Positions 34,422 to 43,533 of a DNA stretch of 64,000 nucleotides are shown here, one piece after another. A program made the position numbers and the translations under genes. Numbering within the stretch: position 1 is the stretch's first letter; each line of letters starts with the position of its first letter. This stretch comes from Planctomycetota bacterium (lineage in GTDB: Bacteria > Planctomycetota > Planctomycetia > Isosphaerales > Isosphaeraceae): positions 1 to 64,000 of the forward strand of contig JAJYWB010000012.1 of NCBI GenBank assembly GCA_021791715.1. Reading direction: 5' to 3'. The notes under the pieces were generated by a model. That model was not told the origin of the DNA and made no database searches. It saw nothing but the letters and a program-made list of their open reading frames with translations.

Positions 34422-35606
34422 TTAAACAAGCGCCGGCTCGGGATCGGGCTCGAGCGATTCGAGCGGAATCGCCCCTTCGACGCCGATGCTTCGACAAGCG
34501 TCGACCCAAACCCGCATCGAATCCGCCATCTTCACAAAAAATTGCTTGAAAGATCCCGCCATCCGTTTATGCTTCCACTCGGCCGCCTCGAGTCGATCGG
34601 CGATCTCGAGATAACGCTCGCAATATGTCGAGCCGCTCAGCGTCCACGATTCGAGCATCTCGGCGAGGGGATCGGTCAGCTCGACCGACCAAAATTCGAG
34701 CTCGAGATCCCCCAGCAGGTTGTGCGCGTTCCGCCTGTGATCGCACGCGGGCGCGCCGAACGCGATCCGATCCCCCGTCCCGTGAATCGCCTTCTCCGCG
34801 AAAAACCCCGCCCAGATGTCGCCGTAACGCTCGACCGGAATCCCGCCGATCGGATCGCCGACGGGAACGAAATAAAACGCCGGAATCACATCGCGATGAA
34901 ACGACGTGTTTTGAGTGTTGATCGGCGCGAACGTGCCGTCCGCCAATACGATCCGATCGTCGAGAACCCGCTCGGCGCGAACCGGGAACGTCAATCGCGT
35001 CAGCGAATCGACGTCGGGATCCCCCAGCCACAACCCTCCGTTCATCACGATCCGTCCCGATTCATAAGCGTACGTTTGAACATTCTTTTCTCGCCGTTTC
35101 GAATACGGATAGCCGCGGGCGAAAATCGGCGCGTCGACGTCGTAGCTCATCATCGAACACGGATTGAACCAGCCGTTCGAACACCGAACCGACCGCGACA
35201 GCCGCGTCGCGCCCACGATCGAATGCCCCTCATACCAATTCTCATGCCGATAAACCCAATTGTCGTCGTCGAGCGCGACGATCGACTCGGCGCCCCCCTC
35301 CGCCGCCTTCAGATAACCGATGTTACGACGATTGTCTGAATTATAAGGGATCCGCCGCGCGAGCTCGGGAAACCGTTCGAGATACCGTTCCTGCTCGGCC
35401 AAATCGAGATATCGGGTTCGCAAACCCTCGGCGGAAAGCTCGTTCGCCAGGGCGTGAAGCTCGGCGTGCGGAGTCTTCCGATCGCCGACGATGATCACGT
35501 CGATATAATCAAGAACGTTGAACCGACGAAAATTGACCGCGTAATCACGCAACAAGTACGGAACGTTGATCGTCGTGACGACAATCGTCGTGCGGGGCGT
35601 ACGCAT
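34422..35606 (-). CDS. GT75/RGP-like glycosyltransferase or sugar mutase
   Basis: The sequence recalls reversibly glycosylated polypeptides / UDP-arabinopyranose mutases (GT75): a GT-A start (TTIVVTTINVPYLLRDYA), VIIVGDRKTP, a DDD metal motif in IVALDDDNW (113-115) and GGLWLGDPDVDSLTRL. A conserved NIGYLKA precedes the DDD. RGPs bind UDP-sugars and either mutate pyranose to furanose or are self-glycosylated. In this operon it probably acts on the nucleotide-sugar made upstream. It is the last gene; its first 62 bases overlap the preceding SDR gene in another frame, so translational coupling is likely. Its start follows GGAG. Confidence 0.7.
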   Translation of the reverse strand: MRTPRTTIVVTTINVPYLLRDYAVNFRRFNVLDYIDVIIVGDRKTPHAELHALANELSAEGLRTRYLDLAEQERYLERFPELARRIPYNSDNRRNIGYLKAAEGGAESIVALDDDNWVYRHENWYEGHSIVGATRLSRSVRCSNGWFNPCSMMSYDVDAPIFARGYPYSKRREKNVQTYAYESGRIVMNGGLWLGDPDVDSLTRLTFPVRAERVLDDRIVLADGTFAPINTQNTSFHRDVIPAFYFVPVGDPIGGIPVERYGDIWAGFFAEKAIHGTGDRIAFGAPACDHRRNAHNLLGDLELEFWSVELTDPLAEMLESWTLSGSTYCERYLEIADRLEAAEWKHKRMAGSFKQFFVKMADSMRVWVDACRSIGVEGAIPLESLEPDPEPALV

Positions 35607-36486
35607 CGGGGCGCGTCTCCTGGTTTTCTCGAATCATCTCGGCGACGATCCGATCGAGCGAATAGCGGGGCTCGAACTTGAGCTCGACGCGAGCTCGATC
35701 GATATCCGCGAATAAACTGAACGTTTGATTTGTCGAAGCCGCGAACGCGATTCCGCCCGCTCCCGCGCGGCTCACGATCGACTCGGCGAGCGATTTCATC
35801 GAGATCGCCGTTCCCTCGGATATGTTGAACGACTCGCACGTCCCCCGATCCGAACGCTCGAGCCGAACCAGACACGCGGCGATCGCGTCGGCGACGTCGC
35901 TCGGGTGAACAAAATCGCGACGGTGATCGCCGGACCCCTGAATCTCGATCGTTTCGCCTCGAATCGCTCTCCGTACGAAATCGCCGATCGCGTGCGGCTC
36001 CTTACACCCGGGACCGACGACAAGCGTCGGCCTGACGATCGCGCACCGCAAGCCGAACTCCGCCGAATACGACCGCGCGATCCCCTCGGCCGCGGATTTG
36101 CTCACCGCGTAAGGGTGCCGCGGCGCGTGCGCCGAATCCTCGCGCTTCGCGTCGTTCCCCGACCCGAAAACCGTCAGGCTCGAAGCGAGCAAAAACGACG
36201 GCACGCCCGCCTTGCGACACGCGTCAAGTACATTCACGGTTCCTTGTGTATTAACTCGATAATATTCGAGCGGATTCGCGCGACTCGGCGCCGCGCCGCA
36301 GAGCGCCGCGAGATGGCAGACCGCGTCGGGACGCGATTCGCCGATCACCGCCGAAACGAGGTCGAAATCCCCCACGTCGAGATCGTCGCGATCGGTCGCC
36401 TCGACCTCGAACCCCGCGGCGGCGCGCAGCCGATCGACGAGATAGCCGCCGATAAATCCACCCGCACCCGTTATCAATACTTTCAT
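35545..36486 (-). CDS. NAD-dependent sugar epimerase/dehydratase (SDR)
   Basis: An extended SDR: KVLITGAGGFIGGYLVD is the Rossmann start, HLAALCGAAPS follows, and the catalytic Tyr-Lys pair is YAVSK with an upstream LASSLTVFG Ser. DFVHPSDVADAI is typical of UDP-glucose epimerase relatives. The exact sugar cannot be told. The last 62 bases overlap the glycosyltransferase gene. Two ATG codons are adjacent; the one at 36486 has better spacing from AGGG. Its gap from the upstream gene is about 13 bp. Confidence 0.85.
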   Translation of the reverse strand: MKVLITGAGGFIGGYLVDRLRAAAGFEVEATDRDDLDVGDFDLVSAVIGESRPDAVCHLAALCGAAPSRANPLEYYRVNTQGTVNVLDACRKAGVPSFLLASSLTVFGSGNDAKREDSAHAPRHPYAVSKSAAEGIARSYSAEFGLRCAIVRPTLVVGPGCKEPHAIGDFVRRAIRGETIEIQGSGDHRRDFVHPSDVADAIAACLVRLERSDRGTCESFNISEGTAISMKSLAESIVSRAGAGGIAFAASTNQTFSLFADIDRARVELKFEPRYSLDRIVAEMIRENQETRPDAYAPHDDCRHDDQRSVLVA

Positions 36487-36499
36487 CATAATCCCTGAT

Positions 36500-37486
36500 T
36501 CAAGAAACGAATACGCGATTCTGACCGAGAGGCTCGAGATTACGCGCCGTCAGCCGGTATTTGCGATACCACTGAACCGTCGCGCGGAGACCGTCGTGAA
36601 GCGAAGTTTTCGCCTTCCATCCCAGCCATTCCTCGGCGCGCGTCGCGTCGAACACCCGCCGCGATTGCCCCTCGGGACGATCCTTATTCCACACAAGTTC
36701 ACCCGTAAATCCCGTGATCTGTTGAAGCGTCTCCACGACCTCCCGCACGCTCGTCTCTCGACCCGAAGCGAGATTGACGAGCCCCGGCTGATCGCGAACC
36801 TCCGCCGCCTTGATCATCCCCGCGGCGACGTCGTCGGCGTAAACGAAATCGCGCGTCGGCGACCCCCCACCCCAAATCTCGATCTCCCCCGCGCCGTCGT
36901 CGGTCGCCTCGACGAACTTCCGCACCAACGCCGGAACGACATGCGCGTTCTCAAGATCAAAATTATCGCGAGGCCCGTAAATGTTCCCAGGAATCGCCAC
37001 GACGATCGGAAACCGATACTGATTCCAATACGCGATCGATTGAACATGCAACATCCGTTTCGCCAGCGAATACGGCGCGCTGTCCGCCTGCGGAAATCCG
37101 TCCCAGAACCGATCCTCCCGAAGCGGAAGCGGACCCTCCTCGGGATACCCGCACCCCGCCCCCGCCGCGATCACCTTGTCGACCCCCGCCTTACACGCGT
37201 AATCGATCGTCAGCGTGTTCATAATAATGTTATTGAAATAAAAATCGACCGGATACGTTCGATTCGCGCCGATCCCCCCCACGAATCCCGCGAGATGAAA
37301 CACGACCTCGAACCGATCGTTCTCGAACAATTGCCGCACCTCGGCCTCTTTGGTCAGGTCGCAATCGCTCGAATGAAGCACGACGATCCGATCGCACTCC
37401 TCGCCCCTTAATCGCGAAACGACGTGGCTTCCCAAAAAGCCCCCGCCCCCCGTCACGAGAACACGCTTGCCGGACCAGTAAGACAT
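36500..37486 (-). CDS. GDP-L-fucose-synthase-like epimerase/reductase (SDR)
   Basis: VLVTGGGGFLGSHVVSRL starts the nucleotide fold; GFVGGIGANRTYPVDFYFNN is close to the GDP-fucose synthase motif that follows the first half; the active site is YSLAKRM with Cys/Ser in GAGCGYPEE. WGGGSPTRDFVYADDVA also fits that family. Likely substrate is a GDP-linked 4-keto sugar, inferred. The ATG at 37486 has AGGAG nine bases upstream, so the longer open frame to 37672 is not used. Only 4 bp separate it from the nucleotidyltransferase gene. Confidence 0.88.
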   Translation of the reverse strand: MSYWSGKRVLVTGGGGFLGSHVVSRLRGEECDRIVVLHSSDCDLTKEAEVRQLFENDRFEVVFHLAGFVGGIGANRTYPVDFYFNNIIMNTLTIDYACKAGVDKVIAAGAGCGYPEEGPLPLREDRFWDGFPQADSAPYSLAKRMLHVQSIAYWNQYRFPIVVAIPGNIYGPRDNFDLENAHVVPALVRKFVEATDDGAGEIEIWGGGSPTRDFVYADDVAAGMIKAAEVRDQPGLVNLASGRETSVREVVETLQQITGFTGELVWNKDRPEGQSRRVFDATRAEEWLGWKAKTSLHDGLRATVQWYRKYRLTARNLEPLGQNRVFVS

Positions 37487-37490
37487 ATCT

Positions 37491-38285
37491 TCAAACTCCT
37501 TGAAGTTGATTCTCGAAAATCTCGACCGACGACCTCCAAAACCGACCGACGATCGGCGGCGATTCGTTCGCCTCCGCGAGCGATTCCGGCGTTCCCACAT
37601 CCACCAGCGGCGATTCGGTTCGATAAACGCCGATCCCGCGGGATATCCAACCCGGAAAACATTCGCGCTCAAACGACACGAATCGATCGAGCGGTACCGT
37701 TCGCATCAGATCCGTCGACACGACATACACGCCGGCGTTCACCCACCCCTCGCCGCTCGCGCCCTCCTTTTCACGAAACGAAACGACCCTCCCGCGACGA
37801 TCGCTCTCGATCGTCCCAAACCGCGCCGCGTCGGACACGTGAGCGATCGCTATCGAAACGTCGAGCCCCGATTCGACGCTCCGATCATCGAAATCGCTTA
37901 AATTGATATCGACGAACGAATCTCCGTTAAGAATCATTACACGATCGCTTTTGATCCGTTCGACCGCGAGCCTCGCCGCCCCCGCGGTCCCGAGCGGCTT
38001 ATGCTCGCGTACATATTCGAGATTGAGCGAACCGCGACGCCCACCGAACCGCTTCTCGATCGCATCCCCCAGATAACCCGTCGCGAGTACGACCTCGCGC
38101 CCCCCCGAAAGCTCGATCTGATCGAACAGAATCTCCAAAAAAGGCCTTCCGCCGACGGTCGCGAGCGCCTTGGGACGGTCGCTCACCGCCGATCGCAACC
38201 GCGTCCCCAAACCCCCGGCCAATATTATGATTGGTACGTGCATCATCGGTGTGAAATCGTTTTTGTACGGGTCGATTCGCGTCAT
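37491..38285 (-). CDS. hddC: Sugar-1-phosphate nucleotidyltransferase, HddC-like
   Basis: The product (264 residues) has the nucleotidyltransferase signature ILAGGLGTRLRSAVSDRPKA, LATVGGRPFLEILFDQ, LNGDSFVDINL with the metal Asp, and GWVNAGVYVV. Next to an HddA-like kinase it most likely makes GDP-D-glycero-D-manno-heptose from heptose 1-phosphate. The ATG at 38285 overlaps the stop of the kinase gene (ATGA), the usual coupled arrangement. Confidence 0.85.
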   Translation of the reverse strand: MTRIDPYKNDFTPMMHVPIIILAGGLGTRLRSAVSDRPKALATVGGRPFLEILFDQIELSGGREVVLATGYLGDAIEKRFGGRRGSLNLEYVREHKPLGTAGAARLAVERIKSDRVMILNGDSFVDINLSDFDDRSVESGLDVSIAIAHVSDAARFGTIESDRRGRVVSFREKEGASGEGWVNAGVYVVSTDLMRTVPLDRFVSFERECFPGWISRGIGVYRTESPLVDVGTPESLAEANESPPIVGRFWRSSVEIFENQLQGV

Positions 38286-39367
38286 CGGCTTGAACTCCGC
38301 CAGGTTTGCAGGCCGCGCGGATCGAACGAAAAGTCGAGCGTCTGACCCCCCGCGCGGTCGAGCGCGCGTCGGACTTCGCATTGACGTTCGGTTTCACAAT
38401 AAATGAGCAAATACCCCCCTCCGCCCGCCCCCAGCAGCTTGCCGCCGATCGCCCCCGCTCCCCTCGCCTCGTCGTAAAGCCGGTCGGCGATCGTCCCTCG
38501 AACCAGATCGGGACTGATCCGTTTTTTCATCAAATAAGATTCATGTAAAAGCTCGCCGAAATCGTTCAATCGACCGTCGACGATCGCGCTTTTCATCTCG
38601 AAAACGAGTTCGTAAAGCCGGAACAAACCGTCGATCGTCGAGGTCCGCCCCTCGCGACACGATTTCGCCTGCCGCTCGACGATCCCGAGATCCGCCCGCG
38701 CACGCCCCGTGTAACACAACAACAAATGCGATTCCAAATCGTTGAGCACGTCCCACGATACGTCGACCCGAGAAACCTCGACGCGATCGGGATGAAACTC
38801 GATCAAATTCAATCCGCCATAGGTCGTCGCATACTGATCCTGCTTGCCGCCGACGATCTTCAAATCGATCCGCTCGACCTCGAAATTGAGCTCGGCGAGC
38901 TCGGTTTCGTTGAACGATTTGCCGCGATATCCCGATATCGCCCCGATCAACGCCGCGGTCAGAGCCGATGATCCGCCGAGCCCGCTCCCCGGAGGCGCGT
39001 CGGATCGAATCTCAAGGTCCATCCCGAGCCCCGCTCCAAGCCTGCCGATCACCGCCTTCGCCAGATCGAGAACGCCGTCGTAAGCCGGAGGCTCGTCGAC
39101 CGAAAAATGCACCGTGCATCCCAAATCGAGTGATCGAATCCTTACCTTCTGATCGTTCCTGGGATAAAGCGTCACGTACGCGTGGCGATTGATCGTCGTC
39201 GATAAAACCGCGCCGGGATGCTCGCGATACCAATGCGGCAGGTCGGTCCCCCCTCCCGAGAAACTCACCCGCAACGGCGACCGCGACCGCACGATCGAAT
39301 CTCCCAGGGTCGATCGCGGACGCGACGATCGAGCCCGTATCGTTCGCGTCATATCCATCATCGTCAT
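38282..39367 (-). CDS. hddA: GHMP-family heptose kinase, HddA-like
   Basis: SRSPLRVSFSGGGTDLPHWY is the family start found in D-glycero-D-manno-heptose 7-phosphate kinase and related enzymes, PPGSGLGGSSAL is the GHMP ATP loop, and GGKLLGAGGGGYLLIY is the C-terminal motif. It would phosphorylate heptose 7-phosphate at C1. The isomerase gmhA and phosphatase gmhB are not in this window. The ATG at 39367 has GGAGG nine bases upstream. Confidence 0.87.
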   Translation of the reverse strand: MTMMDMTRTIRARSSRPRSTLGDSIVRSRSPLRVSFSGGGTDLPHWYREHPGAVLSTTINRHAYVTLYPRNDQKVRIRSLDLGCTVHFSVDEPPAYDGVLDLAKAVIGRLGAGLGMDLEIRSDAPPGSGLGGSSALTAALIGAISGYRGKSFNETELAELNFEVERIDLKIVGGKQDQYATTYGGLNLIEFHPDRVEVSRVDVSWDVLNDLESHLLLCYTGRARADLGIVERQAKSCREGRTSTIDGLFRLYELVFEMKSAIVDGRLNDFGELLHESYLMKKRISPDLVRGTIADRLYDEARGAGAIGGKLLGAGGGGYLLIYCETERQCEVRRALDRAGGQTLDFSFDPRGLQTWRSSSR

Positions 39368-39424
39368 CGCGGTCGCCTCCGAAACAAAATCGCGGCAAAA
39401 AACACGGCGGCTGAATTCGGGATC

Positions 39425-40363
39425 TCAGATATTCTGAAATCGCCCCCGACCGAGCGTTCGATAAGCCTTCACAAGTTCAACCACCCCCTGATCGAGCGTC
39501 CGTTTCGCCTCGAATCCCGAATCGCGCAGCCTTTGATTGCTCACGATATAATTGCGCTTGTCGGGATCCGAACCGACCTCGGCGAAATGAATGAAAAGAT
39601 CCCGAATCCTTCGCTTGATCAATAGCGCCAGCTCCTCCTTGGAAAGATTCGCCGAATCGAGCCCCGCGTTGTACGGCCGGCCGATCATCGCGTCGGCGTG
39701 ATCGATCGCGTGAATAAAACAATCCGCGACATCCCTCACGTGAATGAAATTTCGCTTGAAATCCTTTTCAAAAATCACGAGCGTTCGCCTCGTCACGGCC
39801 TCATACACAAAGTGATTGACCATTAAATCGAGCCTCATCCGCGGCGAGGCCCCGAAAACCGTCGCCAGCCGGAACGTGATCGCGTTCGGCGAATCGAGCA
39901 CCGCGGCCTCCGCCTCGACCTTCGTCCGACCGTAATGCGAGATCGGCTCGAGCGGGGTCTCCTCGGTGCACATCGACGCGCTCGACTTCGTCCCGTAGCC
40001 GCTGTTCGTCGTCGGAAACACGATCAACTGACGACGACTTCGAAGCCTGAGAATCAACCGAACCGCGTCGAGATTGACCGATTTCGCCGTGATCGCGTCG
40101 CGATCGCACGCGGGAGCGCCCACGATCGCCGCGAGCGGAATCAAAACGTCCGCCTCGCCGAGAACCGATCGCATCAAATTCTCTTCACGTACATCGCCGT
40201 GGATGAACTCGAAATTCGGGTTCGCGCATAAATGAAACAAACTCTGCTCGCCGTACGAGAGATTGTCGACCGCGACGACGCGAAATCCGCGTGCGAGCAA
40301 ACTTTCACAAAGGATCGACCCCAGATATCCGGCGCCGCCGGTCACCAACACGGTTTCCGCCAT
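39425..40363 (-). CDS. NAD-dependent epimerase/dehydratase (SDR), first gene of the glycan operon
   Basis: VLVTGGAGYLGSILCESLLA and AVDNLSYG are typical of UDP-sugar epimerases; the Tyr-Lys pair is YGRTK and the Ser/Thr site is VFPTTNSGYG. The C-terminal half (RNFIHVRDVADCFIHAI) matches the same group. It opens a six-gene operon spanning 40363-34422 with gaps or overlaps of under 60 bp. The sugar is unknown, but the operon content points to a heptose- or deoxyhexose-containing surface glycan. Confidence 0.85.
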   Translation of the reverse strand: MAETVLVTGGAGYLGSILCESLLARGFRVVAVDNLSYGEQSLFHLCANPNFEFIHGDVREENLMRSVLGEADVLIPLAAIVGAPACDRDAITAKSVNLDAVRLILRLRSRRQLIVFPTTNSGYGTKSSASMCTEETPLEPISHYGRTKVEAEAAVLDSPNAITFRLATVFGASPRMRLDLMVNHFVYEAVTRRTLVIFEKDFKRNFIHVRDVADCFIHAIDHADAMIGRPYNAGLDSANLSKEELALLIKRRIRDLFIHFAEVGSDPDKRNYIVSNQRLRDSGFEAKRTLDQGVVELVKAYRTLGRGRFQNI

Positions 40364-40759
40364 GATCGTATGTACCTTCCCCTGAGAATCGACCGCGGCG
40401 CTCTCCGCGCCCCTTCTTCACCCGCGCGAACGACCCCCCGAGAGCGAAGTCGACCCGCTCGACCCGTCGCCCCGGAATCGATCCAGGAGAAATCTAGAAC
40501 ACGTTCGGCGCGTCGCGAGAAATCAACACGCCGCGGCGATCCACCCGACGGCGCAGGAAAAGGAAAGAACAAAGGCTCACGCCGCCCAGCGAAATCGCCG
40601 ACCCCGAAACAACCCGGGGCTCACGCCGTCCCGCGAAAGAACAATCCCAAAAAACGAGCGGGCGCGATCGATCGATTCGTCGCGCTCGCTCAAATGAAGA
40701 GTATCTAGAAATGATATAATATTTTAGTAATGAGATGTGTTTCGATCGATTCTCGCGTT
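40364..40759. other. Upstream region of the glycan operon with a degenerate GGCTCACGCC repeat
   Basis: The 396-bp gap contains GGCTCACGCCGCCCAGCGAA (40576-40595) and, 40 bases on, GGCTCACGCCGTCCCGCGAA. A short CCCCG...CGGGG hairpin sits between them. These look like remnants of the CCCGGGGCTCACGCC type of intergenic repeat seen, from memory, in planctomycetes. The operon promoter is expected near 40370-40450. No gene is supported. Confidence 0.45.
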
Positions 40760-41800
40760 TCAGCGTAGGCGATACGCCCAAACCTCGGGATTTTTTTGTT
40801 CGGGTCGATCGGCGGAGCGTGGAACGGCGAGGTAGAGCGTTTTCGTTTCGGCGTGATAAACCGAGGTTTTCGCCCCTTTCGCGGTCTTGATCGTCGTCGC
40901 GGATTCGTAACGATCGGAATCGATCTTGCGAATCACCGCGATCGCCCCCTCGCCGCAAGACGCGAAGACGAGCCCCCGTTCGGCGTCGAACGAGACATCG
41001 TCGACTCCGCCCGGAATCGGGAGCGAGGCGACCTTCCGACCGGTGTCGGCGTTCAGAACGACGAGCGCCGGATTTTCACGACAGCCGACAAAGAGACGCC
41101 GACCCTCCTCGTCGATCGCGAGCGCCGCGTTGACGCCCGCGGGAGCGACCGAAAAACGATCGATCGCCTCGTCCTTTTCGGTATCAATCACAATAACATA
41201 CCCTGTTTTGGAATTGACGTACATCCTTGGTTTATTGGATTCAAGCTGAAACGCCCCGACCTCGGGAGGGATCGCGATCCGTTTGGAGACCGACGTGGAA
41301 TCGGCTTCGATCACGCGGATCTCACGATCGTCGTGCGCCACATAAATTCGGCGCGTTTTTGGATTGTACCTCACGTTGTCGGCGTCTCCTCCCATCGCGA
41401 CCGAACGGATCGGTTCGAGCTTTTCCGCGTCGATCGTGTTGCACATTCCGCCCACCCCGGCGCCGACGAAAATGCGATCGGCGTCGCGCGAATAAAAGAC
41501 GCCGCGAGCCTTCCCCTGATCGGGAATCTGTTTGATCAACGTCTGAGTCTTAAGGTCGACGACGTCGACCGTCCCGTTCGAGGTATTGGCGACGAACAAT
41601 CGCTCGCGTTTGGAATCGATTGTGAGATGATCGAGCCCGCCTACGGGGCCTTTGAGCGCGATCGTCGCGGTACGTTCGAGAACGGGGGCTGGTACGTCGG
41701 CGGCCTGGGTCGCTTCGGCCGAGGTGAAAATCGACCAGAAGACGACCGAGCAACGTGTTAAAACGCCGATTCCGGAGTGTAACCGACTCTTTCGGATCAC
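40760..41800 (-). CDS. Exported YncE-like beta-propeller protein
   Basis: A signal peptide (CSVVFWSIFTSAEATQA) leads to about seven repeated ~40-residue blades such as DHLTIDSKRERLFVANTSN, TRRIYVAHDDREIRVIEA and GRRLFVGCRENPALVVLN. This is the YncE/surface-antigen type seven-bladed propeller, usually periplasmic, with unclear ligands. I use the GTG at 41800, which follows GAGGAG by seven bases; the frame also reaches a TTG at 41815. It stands alone. Confidence 0.85.
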   Translation of the reverse strand: MIRKSRLHSGIGVLTRCSVVFWSIFTSAEATQAADVPAPVLERTATIALKGPVGGLDHLTIDSKRERLFVANTSNGTVDVVDLKTQTLIKQIPDQGKARGVFYSRDADRIFVGAGVGGMCNTIDAEKLEPIRSVAMGGDADNVRYNPKTRRIYVAHDDREIRVIEADSTSVSKRIAIPPEVGAFQLESNKPRMYVNSKTGYVIVIDTEKDEAIDRFSVAPAGVNAALAIDEEGRRLFVGCRENPALVVLNADTGRKVASLPIPGGVDDVSFDAERGLVFASCGEGAIAVIRKIDSDRYESATTIKTAKGAKTSVYHAETKTLYLAVPRSADRPEQKNPEVWAYRLR

Positions 41801-42178
41801 GATTCGGCTCCTCAAAGTTGGGGTGGAAAGAAGGCCGACGGTATTCGGCGACCTCGGCCGCCCGGCAGCATATCACAGGGGCGCGATCGGGGCGAAGGGA
41901 GTGTATTCGACCCTTATGCGTCAGCGTGCGACAGGGTCGATCGGTATGAAAGTGATACGACGTGATCTTGAAATAGACGTTCTTGTCCGCTATCATAAGA
42001 TTGGGAAGGGGCGAAACTTAGCGCATGAGGATCAGACGGATTCATCGTCGTTTCCGCCTCGAACCGACAAGAGGAATTTGGCGTGAACGTTTGATATAAT
42101 CGTTCAGATCGCCGCTCTAGTCCGCCTCGGCACATACGGGCGATCGAAAGCGGCGTCGATCGAGTCGGCCCTTCCTCG
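41801..42178. other. Divergent intergenic region, nothing recognised
   Basis: The 378 bp between the propeller gene and the HNH operon hold no ORF with a ribosome site and no repeat. Base composition shifts here from GC-rich on the left to more A+T-rich on the right, which may mark the edge of an accessory block. Confidence 0.45.
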
Positions 42179-42910
42179 ATGCGACGACCGGAATATAAAG
42201 CGGAATTTTTTATGTATAACACTAATAAATACACTTGTGATTATTATGAATTGATGCTCAGACGGCTTGATCAATTGATCGCGATGCGTCACGATCCGGG
42301 ATCGGAGATCGAGAATCGGCTTAGAAGGTATTCGGATCGACTATGGCGAGACGCTATTACGACGACGATGGGAAACGAAGAGATCGCGTATATAGCGATG
42401 TCGAGAATGATCGAAATGATCGAACAAAACCGGCATTTATGGATCGATTCGATTTCCACCGATCCAGAGGAAAACTGGGTCGAGTCGGCCGAAAGATGCC
42501 TGCATATTTTTATCAATCAATGCAATGGATCATCCCGGACGCAGCAAGGCTTTGAAGATCGATTCGATAACGGTCGTATTCCTAACAATTCAGACGGTTT
42601 GACGGGAAATCGAGATCTCCCTAATCGAAGGCGTGCCATGGATACCGAAACAATCGAGTCGGCTTGGAAAACGACGGCCCCGGCGGTGAATTCGGAGGAA
42701 TGGATTCGTATGAACAATCGTCGAGCCGACTTGATTGATAAAAAACACTTACAAGGTCTCTCCGAATCGGAGAGTTTAGAACTCGATCACTTACAGAAGA
42801 TCAGTTTCAACGCCGTCGATCAGGCGTTTCCGATGTCCGAGGTCGATTTGGAAGCTTTGCGACGTCTCGCCGCGCGATCGCGATCGGAAACGGAGACTTC
42901 CGAAGAATGA
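42179..42910 (+). CDS. Helical partner protein of an HNH nuclease, function unknown
   Basis: I do not recognise the family. The 243 residues are mostly helical and charged. The last ~55 residues (NRRADLIDKKHLQGLSESES, LELDHLQKISF) resemble a short helical motif that often sits in small proteins paired with nucleases or toxins. No catalytic motif is visible. It overlaps the HNH gene by 4 bp (ATGA), so the two are almost certainly coexpressed and could act together. Alternative starts are the ATG at 42212 and an internal ATG at 42638 preceded by AAGG, which would give only the conserved C-terminal part. A+T-rich for the window. Confidence 0.6.
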   Translation: MRRPEYKAEFFMYNTNKYTCDYYELMLRRLDQLIAMRHDPGSEIENRLRRYSDRLWRDAITTTMGNEEIAYIAMSRMIEMIEQNRHLWIDSISTDPEENWVESAERCLHIFINQCNGSSRTQQGFEDRFDNGRIPNNSDGLTGNRDLPNRRRAMDTETIESAWKTTAPAVNSEEWIRMNNRRADLIDKKHLQGLSESESLELDHLQKISFNAVDQAFPMSEVDLEALRRLAARSRSETETSEE

Positions 42911-43533
42911 ACGATCTCGAACCGTTCTCCTACCCAAGCACGGCGCATGAGCGACGTCACGGCCCCAAAGGATATTCAAACTTTTCGAGCTTTAAACCCT
43001 GGCTCCGAGACGAATTCGTGTTCCGATGTGTTTATTGTCTAAATCGTGAACGGTGGTATCCCGACGGTTCCGCTTCATTCTCGGTTGATCATCTTTATCC
43101 GAAAACTGTAACGCCTGAACGAGAGAATGACTACACAAATTTAGTTTATTCATGTCATCGATGTAATTCACTGAAACAAGATCGATTAACGCTCGATCCG
43201 ACGATCACCCCGTTGAGCCGGCATCTGCGAGTCGACGAAGCCGGAAACGTCCGGGCGACCACGCCCGATGGAGCGAAAATGATCGACTTATTGCAATTAA
43301 ACCACCCAACATACATAAGCAGACGCGTGTTTTACAAGGAATTAGCGATACTTTATCGCCGATCTCATGATGACAAACAGATACACAACCTATATATCCA
43401 TGCATTTGGTTATCCAGATGATCTTCCTGATCTCAATTCGTTAAAGCCGCCTCTGGGGAATAGCCTGGCTTTTAACGTTCGTGAATCGCACCACGCTCGG
43501 AAAATGCGCGGCGAGTTGAATAATGTTCATTAG
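42907..43533 (+). CDS. HNH endonuclease
   Basis: A complete HNH site is present: FRCVYC (Cys41, Cys44), FSVDHLYPK (Asp61, His62), NDYTNLVYSCHRCNSLK (Asn78, Cys83, Cys86). The four Cys bind a structural zinc and the His activates water; the products cut DNA. The C-terminal ~110 residues have no known motif. HNH proteins occur in restriction, anti-phage and mobile systems; with the overlapping helical partner and the mobile-looking DNA downstream, defence is possible but unproven. The gene is intact. Confidence 0.9.
   Translation: MNDLEPFSYPSTAHERRHGPKGYSNFSSFKPWLRDEFVFRCVYCLNRERWYPDGSASFSVDHLYPKTVTPERENDYTNLVYSCHRCNSLKQDRLTLDPTITPLSRHLRVDEAGNVRATTPDGAKMIDLLQLNHPTYISRRVFYKELAILYRRSHDDKQIHNLYIHAFGYPDDLPDLNSLKPPLGNSLAFNVRESHHARKMRGELNNVH

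Noticed and set aside
37487..37672. 62-residue N-terminal extension of the GDP-fucose-synthase-like protein
   Set aside because: It lies inside the upstream nucleotidyltransferase gene and the ATG at 37486 has a strong AGGAG.
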